From an uncultured Anaerolineae bacterium (GTDB lineage Bacteria; Chloroflexota; Anaerolineae; J036; Brachytrichaceae), in NCBI GenBank assembly GCA_937927775.1, contig CALBEF010000025.1, positions 1-50,746 of the forward strand: a stretch of DNA of 50,746 bases, read 5' to 3'. Within the stretch, counting starts at the first letter, position 1, and each line of letters starts with the position of its first letter. Below the pieces are notes generated by a model. It was given only the letters and a program-made list of their open reading frames with translations, was not told the origin of the DNA and searched no databases. This document shows positions 8,024 to 16,994 of the stretch, one piece after another. Position numbers and translations under genes: made by a program.

Positions 8024-8821
8024 ATGGCAGCCCATACTTCTCGCGCCCCGCGTGTCGCCGCAGTTGTTTTGACGCTCAACGAACAGAAGCATATTGCCGC
8101 CTGCCTCGAAAGCCTGTCGTGGGCCGATCGGCGCGTGGTGTTCGACTCGTTCAGCGCCGATCGCACGGTCGAAATCGCCCGCGAGGCCGGCGCGGTGGTT
8201 CATCAGCACCCGTTTGAAAACTACGCCCGGCAGCGCAATGCGGCGCTGGCCTGGGTGGACACCGAATGGGTGTTCTTTGTGGACGCTGACGAGCGATGCA
8301 CAGAGGCGCTTGCCGGTGAGATACGCCGGATTGTGCGCAACGATGGCGAGGGGCGCGATGTGTGGGCCGTCCCGCGCTACAACTATCTGTTTGGCCGGCT
8401 GACGCTCGGCGCCGGCTGGCATCCCGATTACCAGGCCCGGCTGTTTCGGGTGGGCGAGGCTGACTTCGAGCCGGAGCGGGCTGTGCATGAAGTGGCCCGC
8501 TTCCGGGGCGAGATGGGTCGCCTTGAGAATGCGCTACTGCACTACAACTATGAGACGGTGGCGCAGTTCCACGCCAAACAACGCAGGTATGTGGCCATGG
8601 AAGCCGGTATCTTATTCAGCCAGGGCGTGCGTCCCCGGCTGCGCAATTTTGTCCTTCAGCCGGCGCGCGAGTTCCGTCGGCGCTTTTTCACCTTGCGCGG
8701 CCATCAGGATGGCTGGCACGGCCTGCGTCTCAGCCTGTACATGGCGTACTACACCGGCGTCATGTATGCGCAACTGGCCGGGATGTGGCGCGTGGCTGAT
8801 CGGGCGCGCGCGGCAAAATGA
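8024..8821 (+). CDS. Family 2 glycosyltransferase (WaaE-like)
   Basis: A 265-residue GT-A fold glycosyltransferase. The N-terminal AAVVLTLNEQKHIAACLESL strand, the DSFSADRTVEIAREAGA segment and the DADE nucleotide-sugar/metal motif (FFVDADERC) match the GT2 group that includes WaaE/KdtX. The C-terminal half has the LFGRLTLGAGWHPDYQARLFR motif and ends with an amphipathic membrane-facing segment. It probably adds a sugar to a cell-surface glycan or glycolipid. The start at 8024 places the family N-terminus first; the open frame extends to 7874 but crosses the tRNA side. No Shine-Dalgarno is seen. A TACAAT sequence lies at 8011-8016, which would give a very short or absent leader. Confidence 0.88.
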   Translation: MAAHTSRAPRVAAVVLTLNEQKHIAACLESLSWADRRVVFDSFSADRTVEIAREAGAVVHQHPFENYARQRNAALAWVDTEWVFFVDADERCTEALAGEIRRIVRNDGEGRDVWAVPRYNYLFGRLTLGAGWHPDYQARLFRVGEADFEPERAVHEVARFRGEMGRLENALLHYNYETVAQFHAKQRRYVAMEAGILFSQGVRPRLRNFVLQPAREFRRRFFTLRGHQDGWHGLRLSLYMAYYTGVMYAQLAGMWRVADRARAAK

Positions 8822-8829
8822 GGGGGCGA

Positions 8830-10545
8830 TCAGGCTTCGTCGGTCGCTGGCGGTTGGGCCGGCTGGTCGCTGGTCAGGGGGCGAATGACTACCCGCCGCG
8901 TCGGGCCGCGATTGGGGTACGCCACGTGTCGCGCGCGGCGGGGCGCCTCCGGCTCATCCGGCCTGCTCCGCCCGCGCCGTATCCGATCCAGCAGGCTGCG
9001 TCCAGGCGTGGCCTCCTCAGGCGCGTCGTCTTCCGGCTGCGCATCGTGTGGCGCTGACCCATTGCCGTTCGCCGGCACAGCGACACCGGGCCTGTGGCGT
9101 GGCAATTCACCGAGGGTAGCCGGGGCCGGAATGGCCGGCGGTGTGTCGTCTGACTCGGCAGGCGCTTGCGTTGCTGCGACAGGCTGGAGTGATCGAGCAT
9201 CCTCCTGCCCATGCAGGCCGGAGGCTCCCGCGTCAGATGTCGTCATGGCGGGAGCTGCGGCTGGCTCCTCGATCTCGATGGTGTGTTGGGCGCGAATCAC
9301 TTTGTGCAGCGCAACTGCCGGCACGCCAAAGACCATGACGGTGAGCGCAATCATGGCGCCGATGGCGGTGAACTGGGCGGTGAACTGGCCGGGGTCAGCC
9401 GGCATGGCTCCAAAAGTCACTGCGCCGACGATCCCCAGTCCGCTCTTGCCCAGGAAGGATGTCTGGCCAACGCCATTCCAGCCGATGCCGAAGTTGCCGT
9501 TGGCGAAGAGTCCAACCGACAGCAGGCCAATCGCGCCGGCCAGTCCTGCTGTGCTCACAATTGCATTGTCATCCAGCCAGCCCAACACCTCGTTGACCAG
9601 GTACATGCCAATGGTGGCTAACAGGGCGGCCACGATTCCCAGAGCGGCTGCCACGCCGACGCTGAACAGCGGGCCGCCTGCGCTGACGATGATGACGGCT
9701 GCCAGGGTGGCGCGCGCGGCGCAGAGCGCATCGGCCCGGCGTGTCGCCACAAAGCTGTATGCCAGCGCGATGGCGGCAGCCACGACGCCGGCCAGCACCA
9801 GATTCACAGCATAGGCGCCGGCAATTGCCCCCGCTTTAGCGCCGTACAACGGATTGCCGGCCACAAACGAACTGGCGCCGATCAGAACAAGCACACCGCC
9901 GCTCAATGCTCGGAATGGGAAGTGATTGGCGGGCAAGTCCGGGGCCACACTGCGCCGACGTTTGGGCGAGAGCAGCAGCCACACCGCGCCGGCTGCGCCG
10001 GCAATGAGACCGGTTGTTGCCAGTCCGCCCAGGTCCACGACACCGTGCCCCAGGTTGAGGTTCAGCCCGCTTTTGGCCAGCCAGCCGCCGCCCCAGATCC
10101 AGAACCCGGCGATGGGGAAAATAATGCCGCTAACAATGCCGATGACGATGGTCTGAGCGATGAAGCCGGCTCGCCGGGCCATCAGGCCGGCCATCAGCAT
10201 GGCGCTGGTGGCGACCAGCGGGAGGTAGGCAATGAACAGGCCGAGCGCCTCGGGGGCGGTGGCGTCGCTGAGCAGAAAGCCGCGCAGGCCAAGCAGGCCC
10301 CATGTCTGGCCGGCCACCGGGAATGTGTAGTAGGTGACAAAACGGCTCAGGCCGGGCGCATCCAACACGGCCCCGATCCCGCCGAACATCAGACCGAATC
10401 CGACTGCAAAGAAAGCGCAGGCTGCCAGCGCAAATGCCAACAGCCCGGCGGCAGCAATGCGCCCCTCTTTGTTGCGCGGGGTCGCTGCCGACAGCATGAG
10501 CCAGATGCCGAGCGGCAACAGCAGCGGGGTGATGTTGGCTCCCAT
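8830..10545 (-). CDS. Amt-like multi-pass membrane protein lacking the twin histidines, with long disordered tail
   Basis: A 571-residue protein. The first 400 or so residues hold about eleven hydrophobic helices in Amt/Mep/Rh order. A VVDLGGLATTGLIAGAAGAV segment aligns with the conserved VVDFAGSGVVHxxGG helix of ammonium channels, and LDDNAIVSTAGLAG aligns with the conserved DDxLDVFGVHGVGG helix. In both places the pore histidine is replaced (Thr/Gly and Ala), so ammonium conduction by the usual route is doubtful. The last 160 or so residues are proline-, acid- and arginine-rich and probably disordered in the cytoplasm. The ATG at 10545 starts right before the first hydrophobic helix; TATACT lies about 12 bases upstream on the minus strand. 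Expression is divergent from rsfS. The Amt fold assignment is fairly secure; the substrate is unknown. Confidence 0.72.
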   Translation of the reverse strand: MGANITPLLLPLGIWLMLSAATPRNKEGRIAAAGLLAFALAACAFFAVGFGLMFGGIGAVLDAPGLSRFVTYYTFPVAGQTWGLLGLRGFLLSDATAPEALGLFIAYLPLVATSAMLMAGLMARRAGFIAQTIVIGIVSGIIFPIAGFWIWGGGWLAKSGLNLNLGHGVVDLGGLATTGLIAGAAGAVWLLLSPKRRRSVAPDLPANHFPFRALSGGVLVLIGASSFVAGNPLYGAKAGAIAGAYAVNLVLAGVVAAAIALAYSFVATRRADALCAARATLAAVIIVSAGGPLFSVGVAAALGIVAALLATIGMYLVNEVLGWLDDNAIVSTAGLAGAIGLLSVGLFANGNFGIGWNGVGQTSFLGKSGLGIVGAVTFGAMPADPGQFTAQFTAIGAMIALTVMVFGVPAVALHKVIRAQHTIEIEEPAAAPAMTTSDAGASGLHGQEDARSLQPVAATQAPAESDDTPPAIPAPATLGELPRHRPGVAVPANGNGSAPHDAQPEDDAPEEATPGRSLLDRIRRGRSRPDEPEAPRRARHVAYPNRGPTRRVVIRPLTSDQPAQPPATDEA

Positions 10546-10643
10546 AGGTGCGCCAAGTATATAATGAAATCGAAGCGTGACCGACTGGCGCGCGGCCGGC
10601 AACCAGCCGGCCCGGCCCCCCGGTTTGTGAAAGGAGCCAAACC

Positions 10644-11084
10644 ATAGACGGCGAAAAGATCGAGAAGGCAGGTCGCTCGACGACCGCGCATGGCGCAACC
10701 CGCGCCAGACGCCCCCGGCAGCCGGCGGCTGTTGCGCCGGATAGTCTCAACATCGCGCGACTGGCGGTGGCGGCTGCGGCAGACAAGAAGGGCGACAACA
10801 TCGTGCTGCTCGATCTGCGCAACCTTTCGCCGGTGGCGGATTATTTTGTGATTGCCACGGGAAATGTCGACCGCCAGCTCGAGGCCATCGCCGACAACGT
10901 TGTTGAGGTGCTGAAACGCAGCCAGCGCGTCTCACCCCGGCGTGTGGAGGGCACGGGCCAGTCGGGCTGGGTGCTGATCGACTATGGGGATGTGGTGGTG
11001 CACCTGTTCACGCCGACGCTGCGCGCCTTTTACAGCCTGGAGTCGCTTTGGTCAGCGGCGACGGTGCTGCTGCGGATGCAATAG
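10644..11084 (+). CDS. rsfS: Ribosomal silencing factor RsfS (Iojap), probable ATA start
   Basis: RsfS binds ribosomal protein uL14 and blocks subunit joining when nutrients are short. The core (DKKGDNIVLLDLRNLSPVAD, ATGNVDRQ, WVLIDYGDVVVHLF, FYSLESLW) is complete and conserved. The first ordinary start in frame is GTG at 10767, but the family N-terminal helix (SLNIARLAVAAAADKK) lies partly upstream of it. The frame is open back to 10581 and contains no ATG, GTG or TTG before 10767. A strong GAAAGGAG (10629-10636) stands seven bases before an in-frame ATA at 10644, so I place the start there, giving 146 residues. An assembly error turning ATG into ATA is the alternative. The gene is followed by a short hairpin (11102-11117) and the convergent rodA. 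Confidence 0.85.
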   Translation: MDGEKIEKAGRSTTAHGATRARRPRQPAAVAPDSLNIARLAVAAAADKKGDNIVLLDLRNLSPVADYFVIATGNVDRQLEAIADNVVEVLKRSQRVSPRRVEGTGQSGWVLIDYGDVVVHLFTPTLRAFYSLESLWSAATVLLRMQ

Positions 11085-11139
11085 AGGGTGCGCGCGTCAA
11101 ACAGGCGCTTCTTCGCCTCTGTGTTCATAGACAGTCTGC

Positions 11140-12240
11140 CTAGAAATCCAGCTTTTTGTAGCGCATGGCCACGCTTTCGACGATCCCGATGGCGGCCAGG
11201 GCCGTGATGAGGCTGCTGCGCCCGTAGCTGACGAAAGGCAGCACGACGCCGGTGACCGGCATGATGCCGACCTGCATGCCGAGGTTGATGTAGGTTTGCA
11301 GGAACATGACGGCGGCGATGCTCACACACAGCAGCCGGCCAAAAGTGTCGCGGGCGATCCACGCTGCCCGCAGCGCGCGAAAGATCACGAATCCCAGCAA
11401 GGCGACGAACATCATGGCCCCGACAAAGCCCAGTTCCTCGCCGATGACGGAGAAGATGAAGTCGGTGTGGCGAACCGGCAGGAAGCGCAATTGGCTCTGC
11501 TGGCCCTGCGCGAAGCCGGCCCCAAACCATCCGCCTGACCCCAGCGCAACCAGCGCCTGATCGGCCTGGTAGGTTTCGCCCGGCTCCACGTTGATGCCCA
11601 GCAACTGCTGGATGCGATTGACCTGGTACTCCTCGATCAGTCCCAGTTCGATGACCAGAAAAACCATAGCCAGGGCGGCCACGGTGATGATGACGGCGTG
11701 CTGGCGCTCCAGTCCCCCCACGAAGATGATCGCCAGCCACATGAACAGGAGGGTAATGGCGGTGCTCAGATTGGGTTGGAGCATGATCAGGCCGACGCAG
11801 GGCGCAAGCAGCAGGCCGGACAGAAAAACGGTTTCCAGGTAGGGGCGCCGGCCCTGGCGGTCGGCGACAAATCTGGCCAGCACAATGCCCAGGGCCAGCT
11901 TGGCCAGCTCACCCGGCTGGATGTCGAACCCGCCCAGCTCGAACCAGCGCCGCGCGCCAAATCGTTCCGCCCCGATCACCAGCACCGCGCCCAGTGACGC
12001 CAGGGTGAACAGATAGAACGCCCATGAGACGTTTTTCAGCAGGGTGTAGTCGACGAGAGCGATGATGAGCAGCACCACCAGGCCGGCCAGCGCGGTGATC
12101 GCCTGGTCGGTCGGGGTGCGCTCGATGACCGGGTCGCCGCGCGACGCGCTGTAAACCATCGCGACACCGCCCATCAGCAGCAGCACGATGGCGGCCAGCA
12201 GCCAGTAGTCGAAGTGTCTCCACAAACGTCGGTCGGGCAT
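11140..12240 (-). CDS. rodA: Peptidoglycan glycosyltransferase RodA (SEDS family)
   Basis: A 366-residue, ten-helix SEDS polymerase that works with PBP2 to build side-wall peptidoglycan. Diagnostic segments are the GARRWFELGGFDIQPGELAKL motif (about residues 95-115), the LQPNLSTA motif, the TDFIFSVIGEELGF loop with the conserved acidic catalytic region, and GVVLPFVSYGRSS near the C-terminus. The length is normal for RodA. The ATG at 12240 was chosen because the hydrophobic N-terminus begins soon after; the longer frame to 12300 starts with TTG and adds a poor-quality leader. It is the last gene of the mre-mrd-min block and lies 116 bases after minE. RodA rather than FtsW is inferred from the neighbouring mrdA and mreBCD. 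Confidence 0.93.
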   Translation of the reverse strand: MPDRRLWRHFDYWLLAAIVLLLMGGVAMVYSASRGDPVIERTPTDQAITALAGLVVLLIIALVDYTLLKNVSWAFYLFTLASLGAVLVIGAERFGARRWFELGGFDIQPGELAKLALGIVLARFVADRQGRRPYLETVFLSGLLLAPCVGLIMLQPNLSTAITLLFMWLAIIFVGGLERQHAVIITVAALAMVFLVIELGLIEEYQVNRIQQLLGINVEPGETYQADQALVALGSGGWFGAGFAQGQQSQLRFLPVRHTDFIFSVIGEELGFVGAMMFVALLGFVIFRALRAAWIARDTFGRLLCVSIAAVMFLQTYINLGMQVGIMPVTGVVLPFVSYGRSSLITALAAIGIVESVAMRYKKLDF

Positions 12241-12356
12241 CGGGTGATTCTGGATTGTCGATATGAGGCGGCAGGGCGGGTAGTCTTGCCGGCGCGTCAA
12301 CAGGGCGGCGCAAGGCGCGCAACATCACAGGCAGTTATCTCTCCTGCGCGAGCATT

Positions 12357-12635
12357 TTACGGCCTGCGTTTGGCCCCCTTCCGCTCGCCGTTCAACGCGA
12401 GCAATGGCACATCTACCAGCACCCGGCTCTCGCTGTTTTGCTGCTCGAACTGTACCACGACGCCATCGCGATCGATGGGCACTCTGGCCGAGATGGCCGC
12501 GATGACATCGTCCTTGATCAACTCGAGCAGGCCGGGAGGAATCTCGGCGCGGTCATGAATCAACACGAAGCGCAGGCGCTGCTTGGCAGTGTGAGCGGTA
12601 TTGCTGCCGCTGAGGAGTTGCTTCAAGATGTTCAT
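12357..12635 (-). CDS. minE: Cell division topological specificity factor MinE
   Basis: A 92-residue MinE. The N-terminal amphipathic membrane/MinD-binding segment (MNILKQLLSG...TAKQRLRFVLIHDRA) is intact, as is the C-terminal topological-specificity domain (LLELIKDDVIAAISARV ... VVVQFEQQNSESRVLVDVPL). MinE stimulates the MinD ATPase and drives MinCD off the membrane, restricting FtsZ assembly to mid-cell. It follows minD after a 24-base gap. Presence of MinE (rather than DivIVA) implies an oscillating or gradient type of Min system in this organism. Confidence 0.95.
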   Translation of the reverse strand: MNILKQLLSGSNTAHTAKQRLRFVLIHDRAEIPPGLLELIKDDVIAAISARVPIDRDGVVVQFEQQNSESRVLVDVPLLALNGERKGAKRRP

Positions 12636-12659
12636 TCGGCGCTGTCCATGAACGATTGC

Positions 12660-13448
12660 TCACGCGCGGCCAAACAGGCGTTGCAAAATAGAACCGGAGG
12701 CGCGCAGTGGCTGCAACGGGATGTCTTCACCTGTGATTCGGCGGGCGATGTCCTGGAACGCCAGCGCCGCCGGGCTTTTGCCGTTCATGACGATCGGATG
12801 ACCGCGATTGCTGGCTATCAGGATATTCTCGTCTTCGGGCACGACACCGATGATTTCCGTTGACAGCACCTCGGTGATATCGTCGGTGGACAGCATTTCC
12901 TGGCGTTTCACCCGCGCCGCCACAATCCGGTTGATGACGAGTTGGGCCGGCCCTTTCTCAGCCGCCTCGATCAGCCCGATCACGCGGTCGGCGTCGCGCA
13001 CAGAGGACACCTCCGGGTTGGTGACCACGAGGCAGCGATTGGCCGGCGCCAGACAGGTGTGAAAACCCTGCTCGATGCCGGCCGGGGAGTCGATGATGAT
13101 GTAGTCGAAGTCGCCGCGCATTTCGTCGCACAGGCGCACCATCTGATCCGCGTTGATGGCTGATTTGTCGCGCGTCTGCGCCGTCGGCATCAGATACAGC
13201 TCCGGGGCGCGCTTGTCGCGGATGAGAGCCTGTTTCAGCCGGCAGCGCCCCTCGATAAAATCGACCGCGTCGTACACAATGCGGTTTTCGAGGCCCATCA
13301 CAATATCCAGGTTGCGCAGGCCGATATCGCCGTCGATCAGGACGACCCTTTTTCCCAACATCCCCAGCGCGCTGCCGATATTGGCGGCGCAGGTGGTTTT
13401 GCCGACGCCCCCCTTGCCCGAGGTGATGGTGATGACTACTGATTCCAT
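12660..13448 (-). CDS. minD: Septum site-determining ATPase MinD
   Basis: A 262-residue ParA/MinD ATPase. The deviant Walker A motif SGKGGVGKTT (residues 10-19), the switch I region (DGDIGLRNLDIVMGLE) and switch II (IIIDSPAGIEQGF) are all intact, and the protein ends with a basic amphipathic helix (SILQRLFGRA) that serves as the membrane-targeting sequence. MinD binds the membrane as an ATP dimer and recruits MinC. The gene begins four bases after the minC stop and is followed by minE, the standard operon order. Confidence 0.96.
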   Translation of the reverse strand: MESVVITITSGKGGVGKTTCAANIGSALGMLGKRVVLIDGDIGLRNLDIVMGLENRIVYDAVDFIEGRCRLKQALIRDKRAPELYLMPTAQTRDKSAINADQMVRLCDEMRGDFDYIIIDSPAGIEQGFHTCLAPANRCLVVTNPEVSSVRDADRVIGLIEAAEKGPAQLVINRIVAARVKRQEMLSTDDITEVLSTEIIGVVPEDENILIASNRGHPIVMNGKSPAALAFQDIARRITGEDIPLQPLRASGSILQRLFGRA

Positions 13449-13452
13449 GGCC

Positions 13453-14289
13453 CTATCTTGCCTGCCAGCCGACGATCATAATCTCGTGATCCTCTATCAG
13501 CGCCATCTCCGGCCTGGCCGGCTTTGTTCTTTTCTCGCCCGGCCTGCTGGCGCGCGTGGCGTCTGCAATGCGGATCAGACTGGGCGCGAACTCGAGCGCG
13601 CAAATCGTCGCGCCCGTGTCGCCGAGCGCGCCGGCATGAACCGACCCATGCAGTTTACCCCATACCACAATGTCACCGCCGGCGATGAGCTGCGAACCCG
13701 GATTCACATCGCCCAGCACGACAATATGGCCGGGATGCCGCAAAACCTGCCCCGAACGCACGCGACGCCGCACCAACAGCCCGTCGCTCCCTTCCACCTG
13801 ACCGATGGCTCGGCTGGCGTCTTGCGCGATGCCCGCATCCGCGCCGACACTGCTGTTGTGGCTGGTTGATCTGATCTGGCTTTGCCTGGGCATGCGCGGC
13901 GTGCTGTCCGGCAACGCTTGCGCGTCTTTGGCCGGCCTTCCAGGCGCGGAGCTGTCTCGCGGCGCCTCGGCCTCGCTCAATCGAGTGGGCAGTCCCAGTT
14001 CGATCACATTCGTGACTGTGTGAATGTCCTGGGCGAGCACGGCTTGCAGCGTCACCCCGTGCTGGTTCAGGAGCGTCTGCGCCCGCCGGATATCGTCGGG
14101 AGAAAGAGTTAGCCGATGAACGTTCAGGGTCACCCGACCCCCGCGAAAGAAGCGCGGGTTGGATTGCAGCTTCGATTCCAGCTCACGAAGCTGAGAGAGC
14201 CAGAGTCCTTCCCCAAAGTTGATCAACAGCCCTTCGCGCAATCCCTTTATGGTAACCATGCCGCGAATCCCGCAAGATGTTTGCGCCAT
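13453..14289 (-). CDS. minC: Septum site-determining protein MinC
   Basis: A 278-residue MinC that inhibits FtsZ assembly. The N-terminal domain begins VTIKGLREGLLINFGEG. It is joined by an Arg/Ser/Pro-rich linker (about residues 115-165) to the C-terminal beta-helix with the diagnostic VRSGQVLRHPGHIVVLGDVNPGSQL and GGDIVVWGKLHGSVHAGA segments. The linker is longer than in most MinC proteins. The start is uncertain: ATG at 14289 is used, and ATG at 14259 (MVTIKG) is equally consistent with the family; neither has a clear ribosome-binding site. A 146-base gap upstream, holding no recognisable gene, separates it from mrdA and may carry its own promoter. Confidence 0.9.
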   Translation of the reverse strand: MAQTSCGIRGMVTIKGLREGLLINFGEGLWLSQLRELESKLQSNPRFFRGGRVTLNVHRLTLSPDDIRRAQTLLNQHGVTLQAVLAQDIHTVTNVIELGLPTRLSEAEAPRDSSAPGRPAKDAQALPDSTPRMPRQSQIRSTSHNSSVGADAGIAQDASRAIGQVEGSDGLLVRRRVRSGQVLRHPGHIVVLGDVNPGSQLIAGGDIVVWGKLHGSVHAGALGDTGATICALEFAPSLIRIADATRASRPGEKRTKPARPEMALIEDHEIMIVGWQAR

Positions 14290-14435
14290 TCTAAGCGCAC
14301 AGTAGCATAAAAAGCACGTAGATTGCGCGCAGAAATGGCTGAGTCTGCGACGGTTGGGTACCGAATGTGAAGGGGCAACGACGAGTGGACGACGACGGGG
14401 GACGATGGCGTGCGCGGTCTCGCGCTTGCGAAGCA

Positions 14436-16451
14436 CTATTCTAATGCGGATTTCTCGATCGGCGCCGGCTTCTCCAGCGGAATGTTGAAATAGCCGGCGA
14501 TGATGCGCTGGGCGATCGGCGCGGCGACACCCGACCCCTGGCCGCCGTTCCACACATACACAGCCAGCGCCAACTCCGGGTTGACAGCCGGCGCATAGGC
14601 GACGAACCAGGCATGGGTGGGCAAATAGGCGATGCCGTTGTAGCACACGCCGGTCTTGATGGCCACATCGTCGCAGAACTCGGCAGTGCCGGTTTTGCCG
14701 GCGTACTGAAACCCCGGAATCTGCGACATGCGCGCCGTGCCGCTGTCGCTCACCACGTCGATCAATGATTGCTGGATCAGGCGCAACGTCGGCTCGGAGA
14801 TGGGCAGCTTGCGAATCACTTTGGGCTCGAACGCGCGAATGACTTTGCCGTTGCTATCCAGCACTTCGCGCACCAGTTGGGGTTGCATCAACACGCCGTC
14901 GTTGGCGATGGACGCCATCACGTTTGCCATCTCCAGCGGCGTGGCCAGCACAAAGCCCTGCCCGATGGCCATGTTATACGAGTCGCCGGTCGTCCACACG
15001 TCGCCGAAGGTGTTGCGCTTCCAGGCCGGCGTGGGCGCAAAACCGCGACCAAAGCCGATCTCGAGCTTTGACGGTTCGCCGATGCCGAAGATGCCCATCC
15101 ACCTGGCGAGCTTGTCCGGCCCCATGCCGATGATGTTCTCCGGGCCGTAGCCGCCGACCGCCTTGTAAAAGTAGGTGTCGCACGAGTTCCGCAGGGCATC
15201 GGTGATGCGTTGCGGCCCATGCTGGCCGCCGCTGGATAGCGCAATCCAGCAGTAGAACTTTTGCCCCCTGGCCGGGTTATCGGGGTCATACTGATCCGGC
15301 AAGGTGAAGATACCCGGGTCGTTGATGGTGGTGTATGGGGTGACGGCGCCCTCTTCCAGCAGCGCGGCTGTCGTCACAATTTTGAAAGTGGACCCCGGCG
15401 GCACAAGGTCATCGGTGGCATGGTTCAACAATGGGTTGTGCAAGTCCTCCTGGAAAGCCTGCCATTGTTTCTGGGAGATGCCCTGCACAAAGAGGTTGTT
15501 ATCATAGCCCGGCACGCTGACCATGCCCAGCACTTCGCCCGTTCTCGGGTTCAACGCCACCACGGCGGCGCGCGGTGAATTGCGCAGTTGCATCGCCGGG
15601 ATCAGCGCATCGGAGATGATCTTCTGCAGGCGCAAATCCAGCGTCAGGCGCACGCTATGGCCCTCTTTGGGCGCTACCGGCTCGCCCTCCCGGCGCAACT
15701 CTTCACCCGAAGCATCAACCAGAATCGTTTCACTGCCTTTCACCCCGCGCAGGTGCTCCTCGGCAGCGAACTCGATGCCGGCCAGCCCAACCCGGTCGTC
15801 GCGGTCGTATCCGTTCTGTTCGTAGCGCGTTTCCTGGCCGGCCGGAATCCGGCCGATATAGCCCAGCATGTTGCCCAGCAGTTCTTTGTAGGGGTAAGTG
15901 CGCGAGCCGATGCTCTGCACCACCACGCCAGGCATGGCAAGCGCCTGCTCCTGGATCACCAGGGCGGTTTCGCGCGGCACGTTGTCTGCGACAACCACCC
16001 GGTCGTAGGGCCGGCCCTGCTGCACTTTGGCCAGCACTTTGGTGTAGATATCGCCGGCGGTCACGCCCGGCTGGTTGATCATCTGCGCCAACTGATAGTA
16101 GATCTCCATGCGCTTGATCCGGCGCTCGATCAGGTTGTCCGACTGATACTGGCGGACGGGGATGATGGCAACCTGGAAGGCCGGTGCATTGCGCACCAGC
16201 GCCTCGCCGTTGCGGTCGTAGATCAACCCTCTGGGCGCGGGGATTTTGCGCTCCACCAGACTGTTGCGGCGCGCTCGCAGTTCAAAACCGCGCTGATAGG
16301 TGATTTGCAGATCGTACAGCCGAACAGCCAGCGCGATGAAGGCGATCAACATCCCGACGCCAAGCATCAACAGGCGGGTGCGGCCACCCTGGTTGTCGGG
16401 CGGGGGGGTCTGGCTGGTGCGCCGGCGGATGGGCAGGTCGTTGACAATCAT
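14436..16451 (-). CDS. mrdA: Penicillin-binding protein 2 (MrdA), peptidoglycan DD-transpeptidase
   Basis: A 671-residue class B PBP with one N-terminal membrane helix (about residues 27-47). The PBP dimerisation domain follows (from LVERKIPAPRGLIYDRNGEAL) and then the transpeptidase domain with all three active-site motifs: S-T-F-K at 354-357, S-C-D at 423-425 and K-T-G at 586-588. It crosslinks side-wall peptidoglycan together with RodA. The gene follows mreD by 25 bases and precedes minC. The C-terminal LATPLEMANVMASIANDG segment is typical of PBP2 rather than FtsI. No Shine-Dalgarno is evident before the ATG at 16451. Confidence 0.95.
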   Translation of the reverse strand: MIVNDLPIRRRTSQTPPPDNQGGRTRLLMLGVGMLIAFIALAVRLYDLQITYQRGFELRARRNSLVERKIPAPRGLIYDRNGEALVRNAPAFQVAIIPVRQYQSDNLIERRIKRMEIYYQLAQMINQPGVTAGDIYTKVLAKVQQGRPYDRVVVADNVPRETALVIQEQALAMPGVVVQSIGSRTYPYKELLGNMLGYIGRIPAGQETRYEQNGYDRDDRVGLAGIEFAAEEHLRGVKGSETILVDASGEELRREGEPVAPKEGHSVRLTLDLRLQKIISDALIPAMQLRNSPRAAVVALNPRTGEVLGMVSVPGYDNNLFVQGISQKQWQAFQEDLHNPLLNHATDDLVPPGSTFKIVTTAALLEEGAVTPYTTINDPGIFTLPDQYDPDNPARGQKFYCWIALSSGGQHGPQRITDALRNSCDTYFYKAVGGYGPENIIGMGPDKLARWMGIFGIGEPSKLEIGFGRGFAPTPAWKRNTFGDVWTTGDSYNMAIGQGFVLATPLEMANVMASIANDGVLMQPQLVREVLDSNGKVIRAFEPKVIRKLPISEPTLRLIQQSLIDVVSDSGTARMSQIPGFQYAGKTGTAEFCDDVAIKTGVCYNGIAYLPTHAWFVAYAPAVNPELALAVYVWNGGQGSGVAAPIAQRIIAGYFNIPLEKPAPIEKSALE

Positions 16452-16476
16452 CGGTTCGCGCGAACTGCGGGTTGGG

Positions 16477-16989
16477 CTAGAGCGCGATCGTCCTGCCGGC
16501 TTCCCTGCGGCGCTGCCGCAGGTTCACCTGATTCAGCGCCACATGCGCGACAATCGCCAGCGCCGGGTTGATTACCAGCAATGGCAGGATTACGTTCGTC
16601 ATTGCGTATACCACATCGACGTCCAGGCCGCTGATGGCCATGCCGGCGATGCTTATGCCATACGATACCACGGTGACGAGCGCCACCCAGGTCACGGCGC
16701 GCACCGTCGCTGATGGAATGGGCGCGCGATCCAGGATGCCGGCCACCACGTTTCCCAGCAGCAGGCTCAGGCTCGTCAACCCAACCGGCAGGTTCGAGGT
16801 CAGGTCCAGCATGAAGCCGCCCACGAACACCCAGAACAGACCCTCCACACCGCGCAGGGCGACCCATACAGACGTAGCGATCAGCACCAGGCCTGGCTGT
16901 AGGCCGCCGCCAATTGCCGCCGGCAGCAGGCTTGTCTCGGTCAGCGCCAGCGCCAGCAAAACCACAAATGCGCCAACATGCCATCTCAT
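16477..16989 (-). CDS. mreD: Rod shape-determining membrane protein MreD
   Basis: A 170-residue hydrophobic protein with about five transmembrane helices, in the expected position between mreC and mrdA. The sequence shows family features (FWVFVGGFMLDLTSNLPVG with the conserved Gly-Phe-x-x-Asp pattern, and LLLGNVVAGILDR) but MreD is poorly conserved, so position supports the call strongly. It links MreC to the elongation machinery. The ATG at 16989 is eight bases from a tandem repeat array that fills the entire spacer, and no ribosome-binding site is present. Confidence 0.88.
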   Translation of the reverse strand: MRWHVGAFVVLLALALTETSLLPAAIGGGLQPGLVLIATSVWVALRGVEGLFWVFVGGFMLDLTSNLPVGLTSLSLLLGNVVAGILDRAPIPSATVRAVTWVALVTVVSYGISIAGMAISGLDVDVVYAMTNVILPLLVINPALAIVAHVALNQVNLRQRRREAGRTIAL

Positions 16990-16994
16990 TGTGT

